Of a stretch of 64,000 nucleotides of DNA, positions 15,995 through 24,024 are shown one piece after another. Origin of the DNA: Mycolicibacterium sp. BiH015 (lineage in GTDB: Bacteria > Actinomycetota > Actinomycetes > Mycobacteriales > Mycobacteriaceae). Location of the stretch: the NCBI RefSeq assembly GCF_027706845.1, contig NZ_JAQGCZ010000012.1, positions 62,001-126,000 on the forward strand, read 5' to 3'. Within the stretch, counting starts at the first letter, position 1, and each line of letters begins with the position of its first letter. The translations under genes were made by a program, and so were the position numbers. The notes under the pieces were generated by a model. The model was not told the origin of the DNA and made no database searches. It saw nothing but the letters and a program-made list of their open reading frames with translations.

Positions 15995-16450
15995 ATGGCC
16001 AGAAAGTATGCGACCGCCGACGTCGTCACCCTGCCCGAGCTCCTGGACTTCATCCGCCCGCGACACCACATGGTGCTCACGACGTTCCGGGCCGGCGAAT
16101 CACTGCAGAGCTCACCGGTGACCGGGGGACTCGACGCCGACGGCCGCATCGTCGTCGCCACCTATCCCCAGCGCGCCAAGACCGCCAACATCCGCCGCAG
16201 ACCCCGTGCGAGCGTGATGGTGCTCTCGGATGAATTCGACGGCCCCTACGTCCAGGTGGACGGGCACGCCGAAGTGGTCGATCTGCCCGACGCCGTCGAG
16301 CCGCTGGTGGAGTACTTCAAGTCGGTCGCGGGGGAACACCCCAACTGGGACGAGTACCGCCAGGCGATGATCGATCAACGCAAGTGCCTGATCAGAGTCA
16401 CTCCGCAGCGGTGGGGGCCGGTCGCCGCCGGCGGATTTCCGCCCGAGTGA
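15995..16450 (+). CDS. PPOX-class F420-dependent enzyme
   Basis: The 151-residue split-barrel protein belongs to the pyridoxamine-oxidase-like, F420-binding family (Rv1155/Rv2074 type). The visible core is RPRHHMVLTTFRAGESLQSSP, followed by GRIVVATYPQRAKTANIRR, where the TAKxxNI-type segment binds the deazaflavin phosphate. The C-terminus RVTPQRWGPV fits the family. Members reduce or oxidise small molecules with F420, and the substrate cannot be read from the sequence. ATG 15995 is chosen because it starts at the family's usual distance from the barrel. The gene appears to be a single transcription unit. Confidence 0.85.
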   Translation: MARKYATADVVTLPELLDFIRPRHHMVLTTFRAGESLQSSPVTGGLDADGRIVVATYPQRAKTANIRRRPRASVMVLSDEFDGPYVQVDGHAEVVDLPDAVEPLVEYFKSVAGEHPNWDEYRQAMIDQRKCLIRVTPQRWGPVAAGGFPPE

Positions 16451-16518
16451 CGAGCCTGTGCGCTGAGGCCGAACAGGACGCGCCGCGTCGACTGTGATAG
16501 TCAGAGCAAGCGGACACA

Positions 16519-16547
16519 TTGCGTCAGCTAGCACGTCAAACTATAGT
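16519..16547 (+). promoter_or_regulatory. Promoter of the manT operon
   Basis: TTGCGT (16519-16524) and TATAGT (16542-16547) form a good sigma-A-type -35/-10 pair with a 17-base spacer. The predicted start is around 16553-16555, inside the palindromic operator. Confidence 0.65.
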
Positions 16548-16563
16548 CTGGACACATGTCCAG
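16548..16563. promoter_or_regulatory. Palindromic operator on the manT promoter (probable TetR site)
   Basis: CTGGACA-CA-TGTCCAG is a perfect inverted repeat (7-bp arms, 2-bp spacer) beginning one base after the -10 box, in a position suited to repression. The core GGACA-NN-TGTCC recurs at 20380-20391 over the start codon of the nearby TetR gene. Confidence 0.7.
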
Positions 16564-16627
16564 GAGGGTTCGGATTTCTTGCTCCACACAATTCGGCCAG
16601 TTCAGGGCCGCTCTCCAGGATCTGTGA
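16556..16627 (+). CDS. Possible 23-aa leader peptide ahead of manT
   Basis: An ATG lies 8 bases after the -10 box, within the operator, and opens a 23-codon frame (MSRRVRISCSTQFGQFRAAL...) that stops 7 bases before the manT ATG. If transcription starts near 16554 this frame would be translated leaderlessly and could be coupled to manT, which has only a weak Shine-Dalgarno sequence. There is no homology evidence, so the frame may be fortuitous. Confidence 0.3.
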   Translation: MSRRVRISCSTQFGQFRAALQDL

Positions 16628-16634
16628 GCTGACC

Positions 16635-17870
16635 ATGCGCATCGCCTTGCTCTCGTATCGAAGCAAGACCCATTGCGGTGGCCAGGGGGTCTATATCCGG
16701 CATCTGAGCCGCGGACTCGTCGAACTGGGTCACGACGTCGAGGTCTTCTCCGGCCCGCCCTACCCCGAGATTCTGGATCCCCGGGTGCGCCTGACCGAGG
16801 TGCCCAGTCTCGACCTCTACCGCGAGCCGGACCCGTTCCGTATCCCGCGGCCCAGCGAGATCAAGACGAGCATCGATCTGGAAGAACTGCTGACCACCTG
16901 GACGGCGGGCTTCCCCGAGCCCAAGACGTTCAGTAGGCGCGCCGCCCGGCTGCTCGCCGCTCGCCGCGACGAGTTCGACGTCGTGCACGACAACCAGTGC
17001 CTGGGCACGGGCCTGCTGGAGATCGCGGCGTCCGGCATGCCTGTGGTGGCCACCGTGCACCATCCGATCACCAGGGATCGGGTGCTCGAAGTGGCCGCGG
17101 CCAAATGGTGGCGCAAACCGCTGGTGCGCCGCTGGTACGGCTTTGCCGAGATGCAGAAAGACGTCGCGCGCCAAATCCCCGAACTGGTGACCGTGTCGTC
17201 GACCTCGGCGGCGGATATCGCCGATGATTTCGGCGTCAGCCCCGACCAACTTCACGTCGTGCCCCTTGGCGTGGACACCCAGCTGTTCCAGCCTTCCGAG
17301 CAGCGGGTGCGCAACCGCATCATCGCGATCGCCAGTGCCGACGTACCGCTCAAGGGCGTGAGCCACCTGCTGCACGCCGTGGCGCGTCTGCGCGTCGAGC
17401 GTGACCTGGAACTGCAGCTCGTGGCGAAGCTCGAACCCAACGGGCCGACCGAGAAATTGATCGCCGAACTCGGCATCTCCGACATCGTGCACAGCTCGAG
17501 CGGACTGTCCGACTCCGAGCTGGCGGAGCTGCTGTCGTCGGCCGAGGTCGCCTGCATCCCATCGCTGTACGAAGGTTTCTCGCTGCCTGCCGTGGAAGCC
17601 ATGGCCAGCGGCACGCCGATCGTGGCGAGCCGGGCAGGTGCGCTGCCCGAGGTCGTCGGAGCCGACGGTGAGTGTGCCCGGCTGGTCAAACCGGCCGACG
17701 TGGGCGAGCTGACCGCCGTGCTCGGTGAACTGCTGGATTCCCCAAGGGAATTGCGCAGGCTCGGTGACAACGGCAGACGCCGCGCACTCGAAGTGTTCAG
17801 TTGGGAATCTGTCGCCGCGCAGACCGTCGCGGTGTACGAGAGGGCTTGTGAGAGGGTCGCGGCATGCTGA
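16635..17870 (+). CDS. manT: GT4 glycosyltransferase, probable alpha-1,4-mannosyltransferase of methylmannose polysaccharide synthesis
   Basis: The 411-residue GT-B retaining glycosyltransferase begins MRIALLSYRSKTHCGGQGVY (donor/acceptor loop). Its donor site is SLYEGFSLPAVEAMASGTP, with the GT4 E-x7-E motif. The following genes encode a methyltransferase, an (alpha/alpha)6 hydrolase-like protein and a second methyltransferase. This is the gene set described for 3-O-methylmannose polysaccharide (MMP) in fast-growing mycobacteria, where ManT elongates the alpha-1,4-mannan. The assignment rests on this arrangement. ATG 16635 starts exactly at the first beta strand. The 3' end overlaps the methyltransferase start by 7 bases. 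The promoter and operator are just upstream. Confidence 0.78.
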   Translation: MRIALLSYRSKTHCGGQGVYIRHLSRGLVELGHDVEVFSGPPYPEILDPRVRLTEVPSLDLYREPDPFRIPRPSEIKTSIDLEELLTTWTAGFPEPKTFSRRAARLLAARRDEFDVVHDNQCLGTGLLEIAASGMPVVATVHHPITRDRVLEVAAAKWWRKPLVRRWYGFAEMQKDVARQIPELVTVSSTSAADIADDFGVSPDQLHVVPLGVDTQLFQPSEQRVRNRIIAIASADVPLKGVSHLLHAVARLRVERDLELQLVAKLEPNGPTEKLIAELGISDIVHSSSGLSDSELAELLSSAEVACIPSLYEGFSLPAVEAMASGTPIVASRAGALPEVVGADGECARLVKPADVGELTAVLGELLDSPRELRRLGDNGRRRALEVFSWESVAAQTVAVYERACERVAAC

Positions 17871-18589
17871 CCGTGGACTACGACCTGCTCGGTGTCGGCG
17901 CCGGGACGAAGGTGATCGACGTCGGATGCGGCGCCGGACGCCACACGTTCGAGGCGTTCCGGCGGGGCGCCGATGTGATCGGATTCGACCAGAACGTCTC
18001 GGATCTCAACGACGTCGACGAGATCCTGCAGGCGATGAAGGAACAGGGCGAGGTGCCCGCGTCGGCCAAGGGTGAGGCGGTCAAGGGCGACGCCCTCGAC
18101 CTTCCGTACGCCGACGGCACCTTCGACTGCGTCATCGCCTCGGAGATCCTCGAGCACATTCCCGCCGACGAGAAGGCCATCTCGGAACTCGTCCGCGTTC
18201 TCAAACCCGGTGGCTCACTGGCGATCACCGTGCCCCGCTGGCTGCCCGAGAAGATCTGCTGGGTGCTCTCCGACGAGTACCACGCCAACGAAGGCGGCCA
18301 CATCCGCATCTATCGGGCCGATGAATTGCGTGACAAAGTGCTGGCGCACGGCCTGACCCTGACGCACACCCACCACGCCCACGCTCTGCACTCGCCCTAC
18401 TGGTGGCTCAAATGTGCTGTGGGAACACAGAAGAACAACCACCCGGCGGTGACCGCCTACCACAAGCTCCTGGTTTGGGACATGATGAGTCGGCCGTGGC
18501 TGACGCGCACCGCCGAAGCTGCGCTCAACCCGCTGATCGGCAAGAGCGTCGCGCTCTACTTCAGAAAGCCGCCAACTGCTGATGCATGA
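17864..18589 (+). CDS. meT3: SAM-dependent methyltransferase, probable sugar 3-O-methyltransferase of the MMP cluster
   Basis: The 241-residue class I methyltransferase has motif I VIDVGCGAGRHTFEAF (about 19-34), the acidic end of strand 2 (VIGFDQN), motif II GTFDCVIASEILEHIP and RVLKPGGSLAITVP. It overlaps manT by 7 bases and the next gene by 8, so the three are translated from one message. In the MMP pathway each added mannose is 3-O-methylated before further elongation, and the enzyme in this cluster position is the expected candidate. Which of the two cluster methyltransferases methylates O-3 and which O-1 is inferred from family type, not shown by sequence. Confidence 0.72.
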   Translation: MLTVDYDLLGVGAGTKVIDVGCGAGRHTFEAFRRGADVIGFDQNVSDLNDVDEILQAMKEQGEVPASAKGEAVKGDALDLPYADGTFDCVIASEILEHIPADEKAISELVRVLKPGGSLAITVPRWLPEKICWVLSDEYHANEGGHIRIYRADELRDKVLAHGLTLTHTHHAHALHSPYWWLKCAVGTQKNNHPAVTAYHKLLVWDMMSRPWLTRTAEAALNPLIGKSVALYFRKPPTADA

Positions 18590-19646
18590 CATTCCCGGCG
18601 TGCCGGGCGTGTTCACGCCGGCGCAATGCCGGCAGACAGCCGAATCCATTGCCGCGACCCAGGAGTCCAGCGGCGCCATCCCGTGGTCGGTAGGCGGCCA
18701 CACGGATCCGTGGGACCACGTCGAGAGTGCCATGGCGCTGACCGCGGCAGGTCTCATCGAACCCGCCCGTGCGGCGTTCGAGTGGTCGCGCAGCACGCAG
18801 CGTCCCGACGGCACCTGGCCGATCCAGCTGCGCAACGGCGTCGTCGAGGACGCCAACAGTGACACCAATTTCTGCGCCTACATCGCTACCGGTGTCTGGC
18901 ACCATTTCCTCGTCACCGGTGACCGCGACTTCGCGCTGACCATGTGGCCGGTGGTGGCCAAGGCGATCGACTTCGTACTCGAATTGCAGTCCAGCACAGG
19001 CGAAATCGCGTGGGCGCGGGGTGCGGGCGGGGATGCCGACGAAGCGCTGCTGACCGGGTGTGCGAGCATCCACCACAGCATCCGGTGCGCACTGGCACTG
19101 GCTGACCACGTCGACGACCCCCGGCCGGAATGGGAGGTCGCGGTAGGCAGGCTCGGACACGCAATCGCCCATCACCCCGATGCGTTCGTCACCAAGGACC
19201 GGTGGGCGATGGAGTGGTACTACCCGATCCTGGGCGGCGCCGTGCGCGGGTCGACGGCGCAGGCACGCATCGACGAGCGCTGGGACGACTTCGTCGTGCC
19301 GGGCCTGGGGATCCGATGCGTGGACGACCGGCCGTGGGTCACCGGAGCCGAAACCTGCGAGTTGGTCATGGCCCTGGATGCACTCGGCCAGCGGGCGCGG
19401 GCTCACGAACAGTTCGCGGCGATGCACCACCTCCGTGAGGAGGACGGGTCCTACTGGACCGGGCTGGTCTACGACGACGGCAAGCGCTGGCCCGTCGAGC
19501 GCACCACATGGACGGGCGGAGCAGTCATCCTGGCCGCCGATGCCCTGTCGGGAACCACGCCGGGAAGTGGCATCTTCCGCGGGGCCGACTTGCCGAGAGG
19601 CCTTGAGGGCGAATACGACTGCGAGTGCGCGACCAGCGACCGCTAA
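18582..19646 (+). CDS. mmpH: (alpha/alpha)6-barrel protein, probable MMP hydrolase (endomannosidase)
   Basis: The 354-residue protein has repeated helical hairpins typical of an (alpha/alpha)6 toroid and is often annotated as prenyltransferase-like because of that fold. Repeated motifs include STQRPDGTWPIQ, QSSTGEIAWAR and REEDGSYWTGLVYDD. Candidate catalytic acids lie in DPWDHVESAMA and GAETCELVMA. In the MMP pathway a hydrolase cuts long polymers to make new primers, and the gene order supports that role. No signal peptide is present, so it acts in the cytosol, as MMP is intracellular. The start overlaps the methyltransferase by 8 bases. The stop overlaps the convergent methyltransferase gene by 4. 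Confidence 0.72.
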   Translation: MHDIPGVPGVFTPAQCRQTAESIAATQESSGAIPWSVGGHTDPWDHVESAMALTAAGLIEPARAAFEWSRSTQRPDGTWPIQLRNGVVEDANSDTNFCAYIATGVWHHFLVTGDRDFALTMWPVVAKAIDFVLELQSSTGEIAWARGAGGDADEALLTGCASIHHSIRCALALADHVDDPRPEWEVAVGRLGHAIAHHPDAFVTKDRWAMEWYYPILGGAVRGSTAQARIDERWDDFVVPGLGIRCVDDRPWVTGAETCELVMALDALGQRARAHEQFAAMHHLREEDGSYWTGLVYDDGKRWPVERTTWTGGAVILAADALSGTTPGSGIFRGADLPRGLEGEYDCECATSDR

Positions 19647-20320
19647 AGCTCTCCTGCCGTTCCCGACACGCGCTCCAGTACGCGCATCGAACCGGTCGCC
19701 AGAACTTCGCGGAAGGCGCCGGTGTCCAGCGCGCGCCGGTAGATCAGGTACGGAGCCTGACCTCCGTCGGCGGGATCGGGGAAGACGTCGTGGATGATCA
19801 GCGCGCCACCGACGTCGACCCAGCGGGCCCAGCCATCGAAGTCGCGGTTGGCGGCCTCTTCGGTGTGGCCGCCGTCGATGAACAAGAGCCGCAACGGCGT
19901 TCGCCATCCGCGGGCGACGACGGGCGAGCGCCCGACGATGGCGACGACGTGGTCGTCGAGGCCCGCGGCGTCCAAAGTGTGGCGCAACGTGGGCAGCGTG
20001 TCGAACAGCCCCGTCATCGGGTCGACCATCGACGAATCGTGGTACTCCCAACCGGGCTGATGTTCTTCGGAACCGTGGTGGTGGTCGACGGTGTACACCA
20101 GGCCGCCGGTCTGCTTCGCGGCGGCGCCGAGCATCACCGTCGACTTGCCGCAGTAGGTCCCGATCTCGACGCCCACGCCGTCGGCCAGGTACCGCACGGC
20201 GGTGTCGTAGAGGGTGCGGCCTTCGTCGGCGGGCATGAAGCCGGTGACCTGCTCGGCCAGCTCGAACAGGGCCGCTGCCGCGGGCGGAAGGGCAGCCAGG
20301 GTGTCGTCCATCGCGCCCAA
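19643..20320 (-). CDS. meT1: Metal-dependent SAM methyltransferase, probable MMP 1-O-methyltransferase
   Basis: The 225-residue protein belongs to the CmcI/TylF-like class I methyltransferases: VGVEIGTYCGKSTVML (SAM loop), VYTVDHHHGSEEHQPG (His-rich, near SAM) and RLLFIDGGHTEEA (metal-binding Asp and His). Members need Mg2+, which fits the reported MMP 1-O-methyltransferase that caps the reducing mannose. An in-frame ATG at 20311 is an alternative start. It is convergent to mmpH and divergent from the TetR gene, with 65 bases between the start codons. The operator copy at 20380 lies near the far end of that gap, so this gene may share the regulation. Confidence 0.72.
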   Translation of the reverse strand: MGAMDDTLAALPPAAAALFELAEQVTGFMPADEGRTLYDTAVRYLADGVGVEIGTYCGKSTVMLGAAAKQTGGLVYTVDHHHGSEEHQPGWEYHDSSMVDPMTGLFDTLPTLRHTLDAAGLDDHVVAIVGRSPVVARGWRTPLRLLFIDGGHTEEAANRDFDGWARWVDVGGALIIHDVFPDPADGGQAPYLIYRRALDTGAFREVLATGSMRVLERVSGTAGEL

Positions 20321-20378
20321 CTTACCGTTGCGCAGCCGTCGCCGACCCTAGTGGTTCCCGTATAGGTGTAGTAGCGTC

Positions 20379-20392
20379 CGGACATGTGTCCG
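20379..20392. promoter_or_regulatory. Second copy of the GGACA-NN-TGTCC operator over the TetR start codon
   Basis: CGGACA-TG-TGTCCG is a perfect 6-bp-arm palindrome that contains the GTG start codon (20386) of the TetR gene. The same core occurs at the manT promoter (16550-16561). A repressor bound here would block its own near-leaderless transcription. Confidence 0.68.
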
Positions 20393-20955
20393 ATCCGACG
20401 CTGGAGTCGACTCGGCGCCGCCTGACGGCCCGCCAGGCCGACACCGTGGACCGGCTGGGCCGTGCGGCGCTCGACCTGCTGCGGCGCGACGGTTTCGCCG
20501 GCCTGACGGTGCGGCGGGTGGCCGCCGAGGCCGGCGTCGGAGCCGCGACCGCCTACACGTACTTCTCGTCGAAAGAGCACCTCGTCGCCGAGGTCTTCTG
20601 GCGGCGGTTGACGGCCTCGCCGTGTGTCGAGCACGAGTCGGCCGATCAGGCGACCCGGGTCACCGAAGTACTTGCGCACATCTCTCTTCTGGTCGCCGAC
20701 GAGCCTGAATTCGCGGGTGCGGTGACCACCGCCCTGCTGGGCAAGGATCCTGACGTGGAGGTACTCCGTCAGCGCATCGGGCGCGACATCCGCGACCGGC
20801 TGTCCAAGGCGCTCGGTCCCGATACCGACACCGGAGTCATCGACGCCTTGGAGATGCTCTATTCGGGAGCCCTGGTGCGCGCCGGCATGGGATACACGTC
20901 GTATCAGGAGATCGCCGCGAAGCTGGAGAAATCCGCCCGGTTGATGCTCGGCTGA
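20386..20955 (+). CDS. TetR-family regulator, probable repressor of the MMP cluster
   Basis: The 189-residue protein has an N-terminal helix-turn-helix (about 20-65: FAGLTVRRVAAEAGVGAATA then YFSSKEHLVAEVFW) and a ligand-binding C-terminal domain (about 85-189). The GTG start at 20386 lies inside a palindrome. The overlapping ATG at 20384 is out of frame. The palindrome core is shared with the manT promoter 3.8 kb away, and no copy was noticed near the next TetR/P450 pair, so autoregulation plus control of manT-meT3-mmpH is likely. The inducer is unknown. Confidence 0.85.
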   Translation: MSDPTLESTRRRLTARQADTVDRLGRAALDLLRRDGFAGLTVRRVAAEAGVGAATAYTYFSSKEHLVAEVFWRRLTASPCVEHESADQATRVTEVLAHISLLVADEPEFAGAVTTALLGKDPDVEVLRQRIGRDIRDRLSKALGPDTDTGVIDALEMLYSGALVRAGMGYTSYQEIAAKLEKSARLMLG

Positions 20956-20966
20956 GCCGGCCCGAC

Positions 20967-21563
20967 TCAGCGTGGCCCGAGCAGCGCCGTCGCAGCGGTG
21001 GCGGCCGGCTCGGCGATGCCGCGCATGTCACGGCCGTCTTCGACGAAAAGCGCTGTCAATTCCCGTAATCCACCGAGCAAGATCAGTGCGATCGGCGGCG
21101 AGATCGGGTCGAGCCCGGCTCGGCGGAAGCCTTCGCCACTGGTCAGCGCCACGAGCATGTCGGTGAGGTCGCGCATCACGCGCCGGTGCAGGGGGCGCGC
21201 CACCGCACCGAGCGCCGGTGCCTCGCGGATCCAGCACAGCGTGATTGCCGGCCGTGCGCTGATGTGGTCGACGTAGGCGCCCACCGCCTGGCGGATCTGG
21301 GACTGCCAGTCGGCGTCGGCGTCGACCGTGGCGTTGATGCTCGCGATCAGGTCGGCGTTGTTTCGGCGCAGCAGCTCGATCAGGCATTGCTCCTTGCTGG
21401 CGAACTGCTCGTAGAACGTGCGCTTGGACGTCTTTGCGTGTCGCACGACATCGGCGACGGTGGTCTCGCGGTAACCGCGGTGGGCGATCGAGTCGGCAAG
21501 GCCGTCGAGCAACCGATCGGCCGTTGAGGAAGCCCGTGCGGCCGCTGCCTCGATCGCCGGCAT
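20967..21563 (-). CDS. TetR-family regulator (Rv0135c-like)
   Basis: The 198-residue protein has an N-terminal helix-turn-helix (ETTVADVVRHAKTSKRTFYE then QFASKEQCLIELL, about 32-65) and a C-terminal sensor domain. ATG 21563 is preceded by a strong GGAGGAGG, which decides the start over an upstream ATG at 21692. It diverges from the P450 gene, and the 56-bp gap holds several GGTAC half-sites, its likely operator. M. tuberculosis has the same divergent pair, Rv0135c with cyp138 (Rv0136). The ligand is unknown, possibly a P450 substrate. Confidence 0.88.
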   Translation of the reverse strand: MPAIEAAAARASSTADRLLDGLADSIAHRGYRETTVADVVRHAKTSKRTFYEQFASKEQCLIELLRRNNADLIASINATVDADADWQSQIRQAVGAYVDHISARPAITLCWIREAPALGAVARPLHRRVMRDLTDMLVALTSGEGFRRAGLDPISPPIALILLGGLRELTALFVEDGRDMRGIAEPAATAATALLGPR

Positions 21564-21594
21564 TCGAACCTCCTCCACACCCTTGCGCCCTGCT

Positions 21595-21643
21595 GGTACC
21601 AACCGGTACCGTACCCGACATGACAGCGGTACACGGAAGTACC
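21595..21643. promoter_or_regulatory. Cluster of GGTAC half-sites between TetR and P450 genes
   Basis: GGTACC (21595-21600) and GGTACC (21605-21610) form a 16-bp inverted repeat, directly followed by GTACC (21611-21615). A further pair, GGTAC (21628) and GTACC (21639), lies just inside the P450 coding region. The arrangement looks like a multi-dimer TetR operator controlling both divergent genes. Confidence 0.6.
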
Positions 21644-22966
21644 AAGCAACGTCCCAGCACATCGGCAGAGCAGTCCGAGGTTCGGTTGCCACCCGCGCCC
21701 CGCATCCCGCGCGTGCTGCAGGCGGTCGGCTTCTCGGTGTCGCGGAAGTGGACCGTTCGCCAGATCGCGCGGCGACACGGCGACATCTTCGCGATGAAGC
21801 TGCCCGTCTTCGGCCCGACGATCATGGTGGCCGACCCGACACTGGCCAAGCAGTTGTTCATGGCCAACACCGACGACGTCGGCAACATCCAGCCCAACCT
21901 GTCCCGCGTGCTCGGGCCCGGTTCGGTGTTCGCGCTCGACGGGGCCGACCACCGCCGTCGGCGCAAGCTACTGACGCCACCGTTCCACGGCAAGAGCATC
22001 AAGAACTACGAGCGGATCTTCGAAGAGGAAACGCTGCGCGAGATGGCGAGCTGGCCCGAAGGCCAACCCTTCGAGACTCTCGAGCCGATGATGCGAATCA
22101 CGCTGAACTCGATCCTGCGCGCGGTGTTCGGCGCCGACGGCGCCAATCTGGACGAGTTGCGGCGGATCATCCCGCCCTGGGTCACGCTCGGATCGCGACT
22201 GGCGGTCCTGCCCACCCCGCAGCGGACCTACGGCAGGTTCAGCCCGTGGGGCCGGCTGGCGACCTATCGGCGTCACTACGACGATGTCATCGGCCGGCTG
22301 ATCGACTCCGTCGCGGCAGACCCCGAGTTCGAGAGCCGGGATGACGTGCTCGCGCTGCTATTGCGCAGCACCTACGAAGACGGCTCGACGATGTCGCGTC
22401 AGGACATCGGCGACGAACTCCTCACCCTGCTGGCCGCGGGCCACGAGACGACCGGGGCCACGCTGGGGTGGGCCTTCGAGCGGATCAGCCGTCATCCCGA
22501 CGTACTGGCCAAACTGGTGGCCGAGGCCGACACCGACGGCAACGAATACCGGCAGGCCACCATCCTGGAAATCCAGCGCGCGCGCACCGTCATCGACTTC
22601 GCGGGCCGCCACGTCTACGCGCCGACGTTCGAACTCGGTAATTGGGTTATCCCGCAGGGCTATTCGATCGTCGTCGCGATCAACGAGGTGCATCAACGAG
22701 TGGCTGAGTACGCCGATCCGGAGCGTTTCGACCCGCAGCGCTTCGTGGGGCAACGCCCGACGAACTTCTCGCACATCCCGTTCGGCGGAGGTACCCGGCG
22801 CTGTGTCGGTGCCGCGTTCGCCAACGTCGAGATGGATGTTGTGCTGCGAACGGTGTTGCGGCACATCACTATCGAGACGACCGCCGCGCCGGGGGAGAAG
22901 ATGCACTCACGTGGAGTGGCCTACACCCCCGCCGGCGGCGGTCGCATCGTCATGCAGCGACGCTAG
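21620..22966 (+). CDS. Cytochrome P450 (CYP138-like)
   Basis: The 448-residue haem monooxygenase has the I-helix oxygen-activation motif AGHETTGA (Glu276-Thr277), the ExxR pair in EIQRAR (Glu317/Arg320) and the haem-binding loop FGGGTRRCVG with thiolate ligand Cys395. The N-terminus has no membrane anchor, so it is a soluble bacterial P450 that needs ferredoxin and reductase partners, none of which is nearby. The position next to a divergent TetR gene and a convergent msrA is that of Mtb Rv0136 (cyp138). ATG 21620 lies directly after the operator region, so the mRNA may be nearly leaderless. The substrate is unknown. Confidence 0.92.
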   Translation: MTAVHGSTKQRPSTSAEQSEVRLPPAPRIPRVLQAVGFSVSRKWTVRQIARRHGDIFAMKLPVFGPTIMVADPTLAKQLFMANTDDVGNIQPNLSRVLGPGSVFALDGADHRRRRKLLTPPFHGKSIKNYERIFEEETLREMASWPEGQPFETLEPMMRITLNSILRAVFGADGANLDELRRIIPPWVTLGSRLAVLPTPQRTYGRFSPWGRLATYRRHYDDVIGRLIDSVAADPEFESRDDVLALLLRSTYEDGSTMSRQDIGDELLTLLAAGHETTGATLGWAFERISRHPDVLAKLVAEADTDGNEYRQATILEIQRARTVIDFAGRHVYAPTFELGNWVIPQGYSIVVAINEVHQRVAEYADPERFDPQRFVGQRPTNFSHIPFGGGTRRCVGAAFANVEMDVVLRTVLRHITIETTAAPGEKMHSRGVAYTPAGGGRIVMQRR

Positions 22967-23482
22967 TCATGCACCGGCGCTGGCGCGCTTCGGGAGCTTC
23001 CATCCCGCACGCGGGAAGTGGCACGTATACCCGTTCGGGTAGCGCTCCAAGTAATCCTGGTGCTCCGGCTCGGCCTCCCAGAAATCCGGCGCCGGGCTGA
23101 CTTCGGTGACGACCTTGCCGGGCCACAGCCCTGACGCATCGACGTCGGCGATGGTGTCCAGCGCGACCTGACGCTGATCGTCGTCGACGTAGAAGATCTC
23201 CGACCGGTAGCTGGTACCGACGTCGTTACCCTGCCGGTTCTTCGTCGTCGGATCGTGGATCTGGAAGAAGAACTCCAGCAGCGTGCGATAGTCGGTCTGC
23301 GCCGGGTCGTAGGTGATCTCGATCGCCTCGGCGTGGCCGGGATGATTGCGATAGGTGGGGTGATCGTTCTGGCCGCCGGTGTAGCCGACCCGGGTGGACA
23401 CCACTCCGGGCTGCTTGCGGATCAGGTCCTGCATACCCCAGAAGCATCCGCCTGCCAGGACTGCTCGCTTGTAGTCGCTCAC
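22967..23482 (-). CDS. msrA: Peptide methionine-S-sulfoxide reductase A
   Basis: MsrA reduces the S-epimer of methionine sulfoxide in proteins. The 171-residue protein has the active-site motif GGCFWGMQ with Cys13, VGYTGGQNDHPTY and GHAEAIEITYDP, all diagnostic. It directly abuts the P450 gene end to end. The start ATG 23482 overlaps the msrB stop (ATGA), so the two reductases form an operon covering both sulfoxide epimers. Corresponds to Mtb Rv0137c; in Mtb msrB (Rv2674) is elsewhere. Confidence 0.96.
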   Translation of the reverse strand: MSDYKRAVLAGGCFWGMQDLIRKQPGVVSTRVGYTGGQNDHPTYRNHPGHAEAIEITYDPAQTDYRTLLEFFFQIHDPTTKNRQGNDVGTSYRSEIFYVDDDQRQVALDTIADVDASGLWPGKVVTEVSPAPDFWEAEPEHQDYLERYPNGYTCHFPRAGWKLPKRASAGA

Positions 23483-23964
23483 GCTTGCTCCTTCTCGGTG
23501 GCTTTCTCAGAAGCACTGAACAATCCACGGTACTGCCCGTAACCCTCGGCCTCGAGGTCGTCGAGGTGGACGAATCGCAATGCCGCGGAGTTGATGCAGT
23601 AACGCAGACCGCCCTGATCGCGCGGACCGTCTGTGAAGACGTGACCCAGATGGCTGTCCCCGGCCGAGGACCGCACCTCGGTGCGAATCATCAGATGCGA
23701 GAAGTCGCGCTTCTCGATCACATTCGAGGGGTCGATCGGGCGGGTGAAGCTCGGCCACCCCGATCCGCTCTCGAACTTGTCGACCGAGGCGAACAACGGC
23801 TCGCCCGAGACGACGTCGACGTAGATGCCCGGCTCGTGGTTGTCCCAGTATTCGCCGGTGAAGGGCCGCTCGGTGCCGTTCTCCTGAGTGACGTGATACT
23901 GCTCGGGAGACAGCGCGTTCACAGCGGCGGGATTCTTGTTGTATTCGCGTGTCATAGCGCTCAT
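23479..23964 (-). CDS. msrB: Peptide methionine-R-sulfoxide reductase B
   Basis: MsrB reduces the R-epimer of methionine sulfoxide. The 161-residue protein contains SGSGWPSFTRPI, DSHLGHVFTDGP and the catalytic Cys123 in RYCINSAALRF. The two CxxC pairs that bind zinc in many MsrB proteins are absent (the first position reads YVDVVSGEPLF), so this is the zinc-free form. The start could be ATG 23964 or ATG 23955 (MTREYNKNP). It is the first gene of the msrB-msrA operon. Confidence 0.95.
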   Translation of the reverse strand: MSAMTREYNKNPAAVNALSPEQYHVTQENGTERPFTGEYWDNHEPGIYVDVVSGEPLFASVDKFESGSGWPSFTRPIDPSNVIEKRDFSHLMIRTEVRSSAGDSHLGHVFTDGPRDQGGLRYCINSAALRFVHLDDLEAEGYGQYRGLFSASEKATEKEQA

Positions 23965-24024
23965 ATAACCCTGTGGGCAGCGCGTTTAATCCCTCGTGCC
24001 GCCCCGCGTGGGTAGGCTTCGGGC

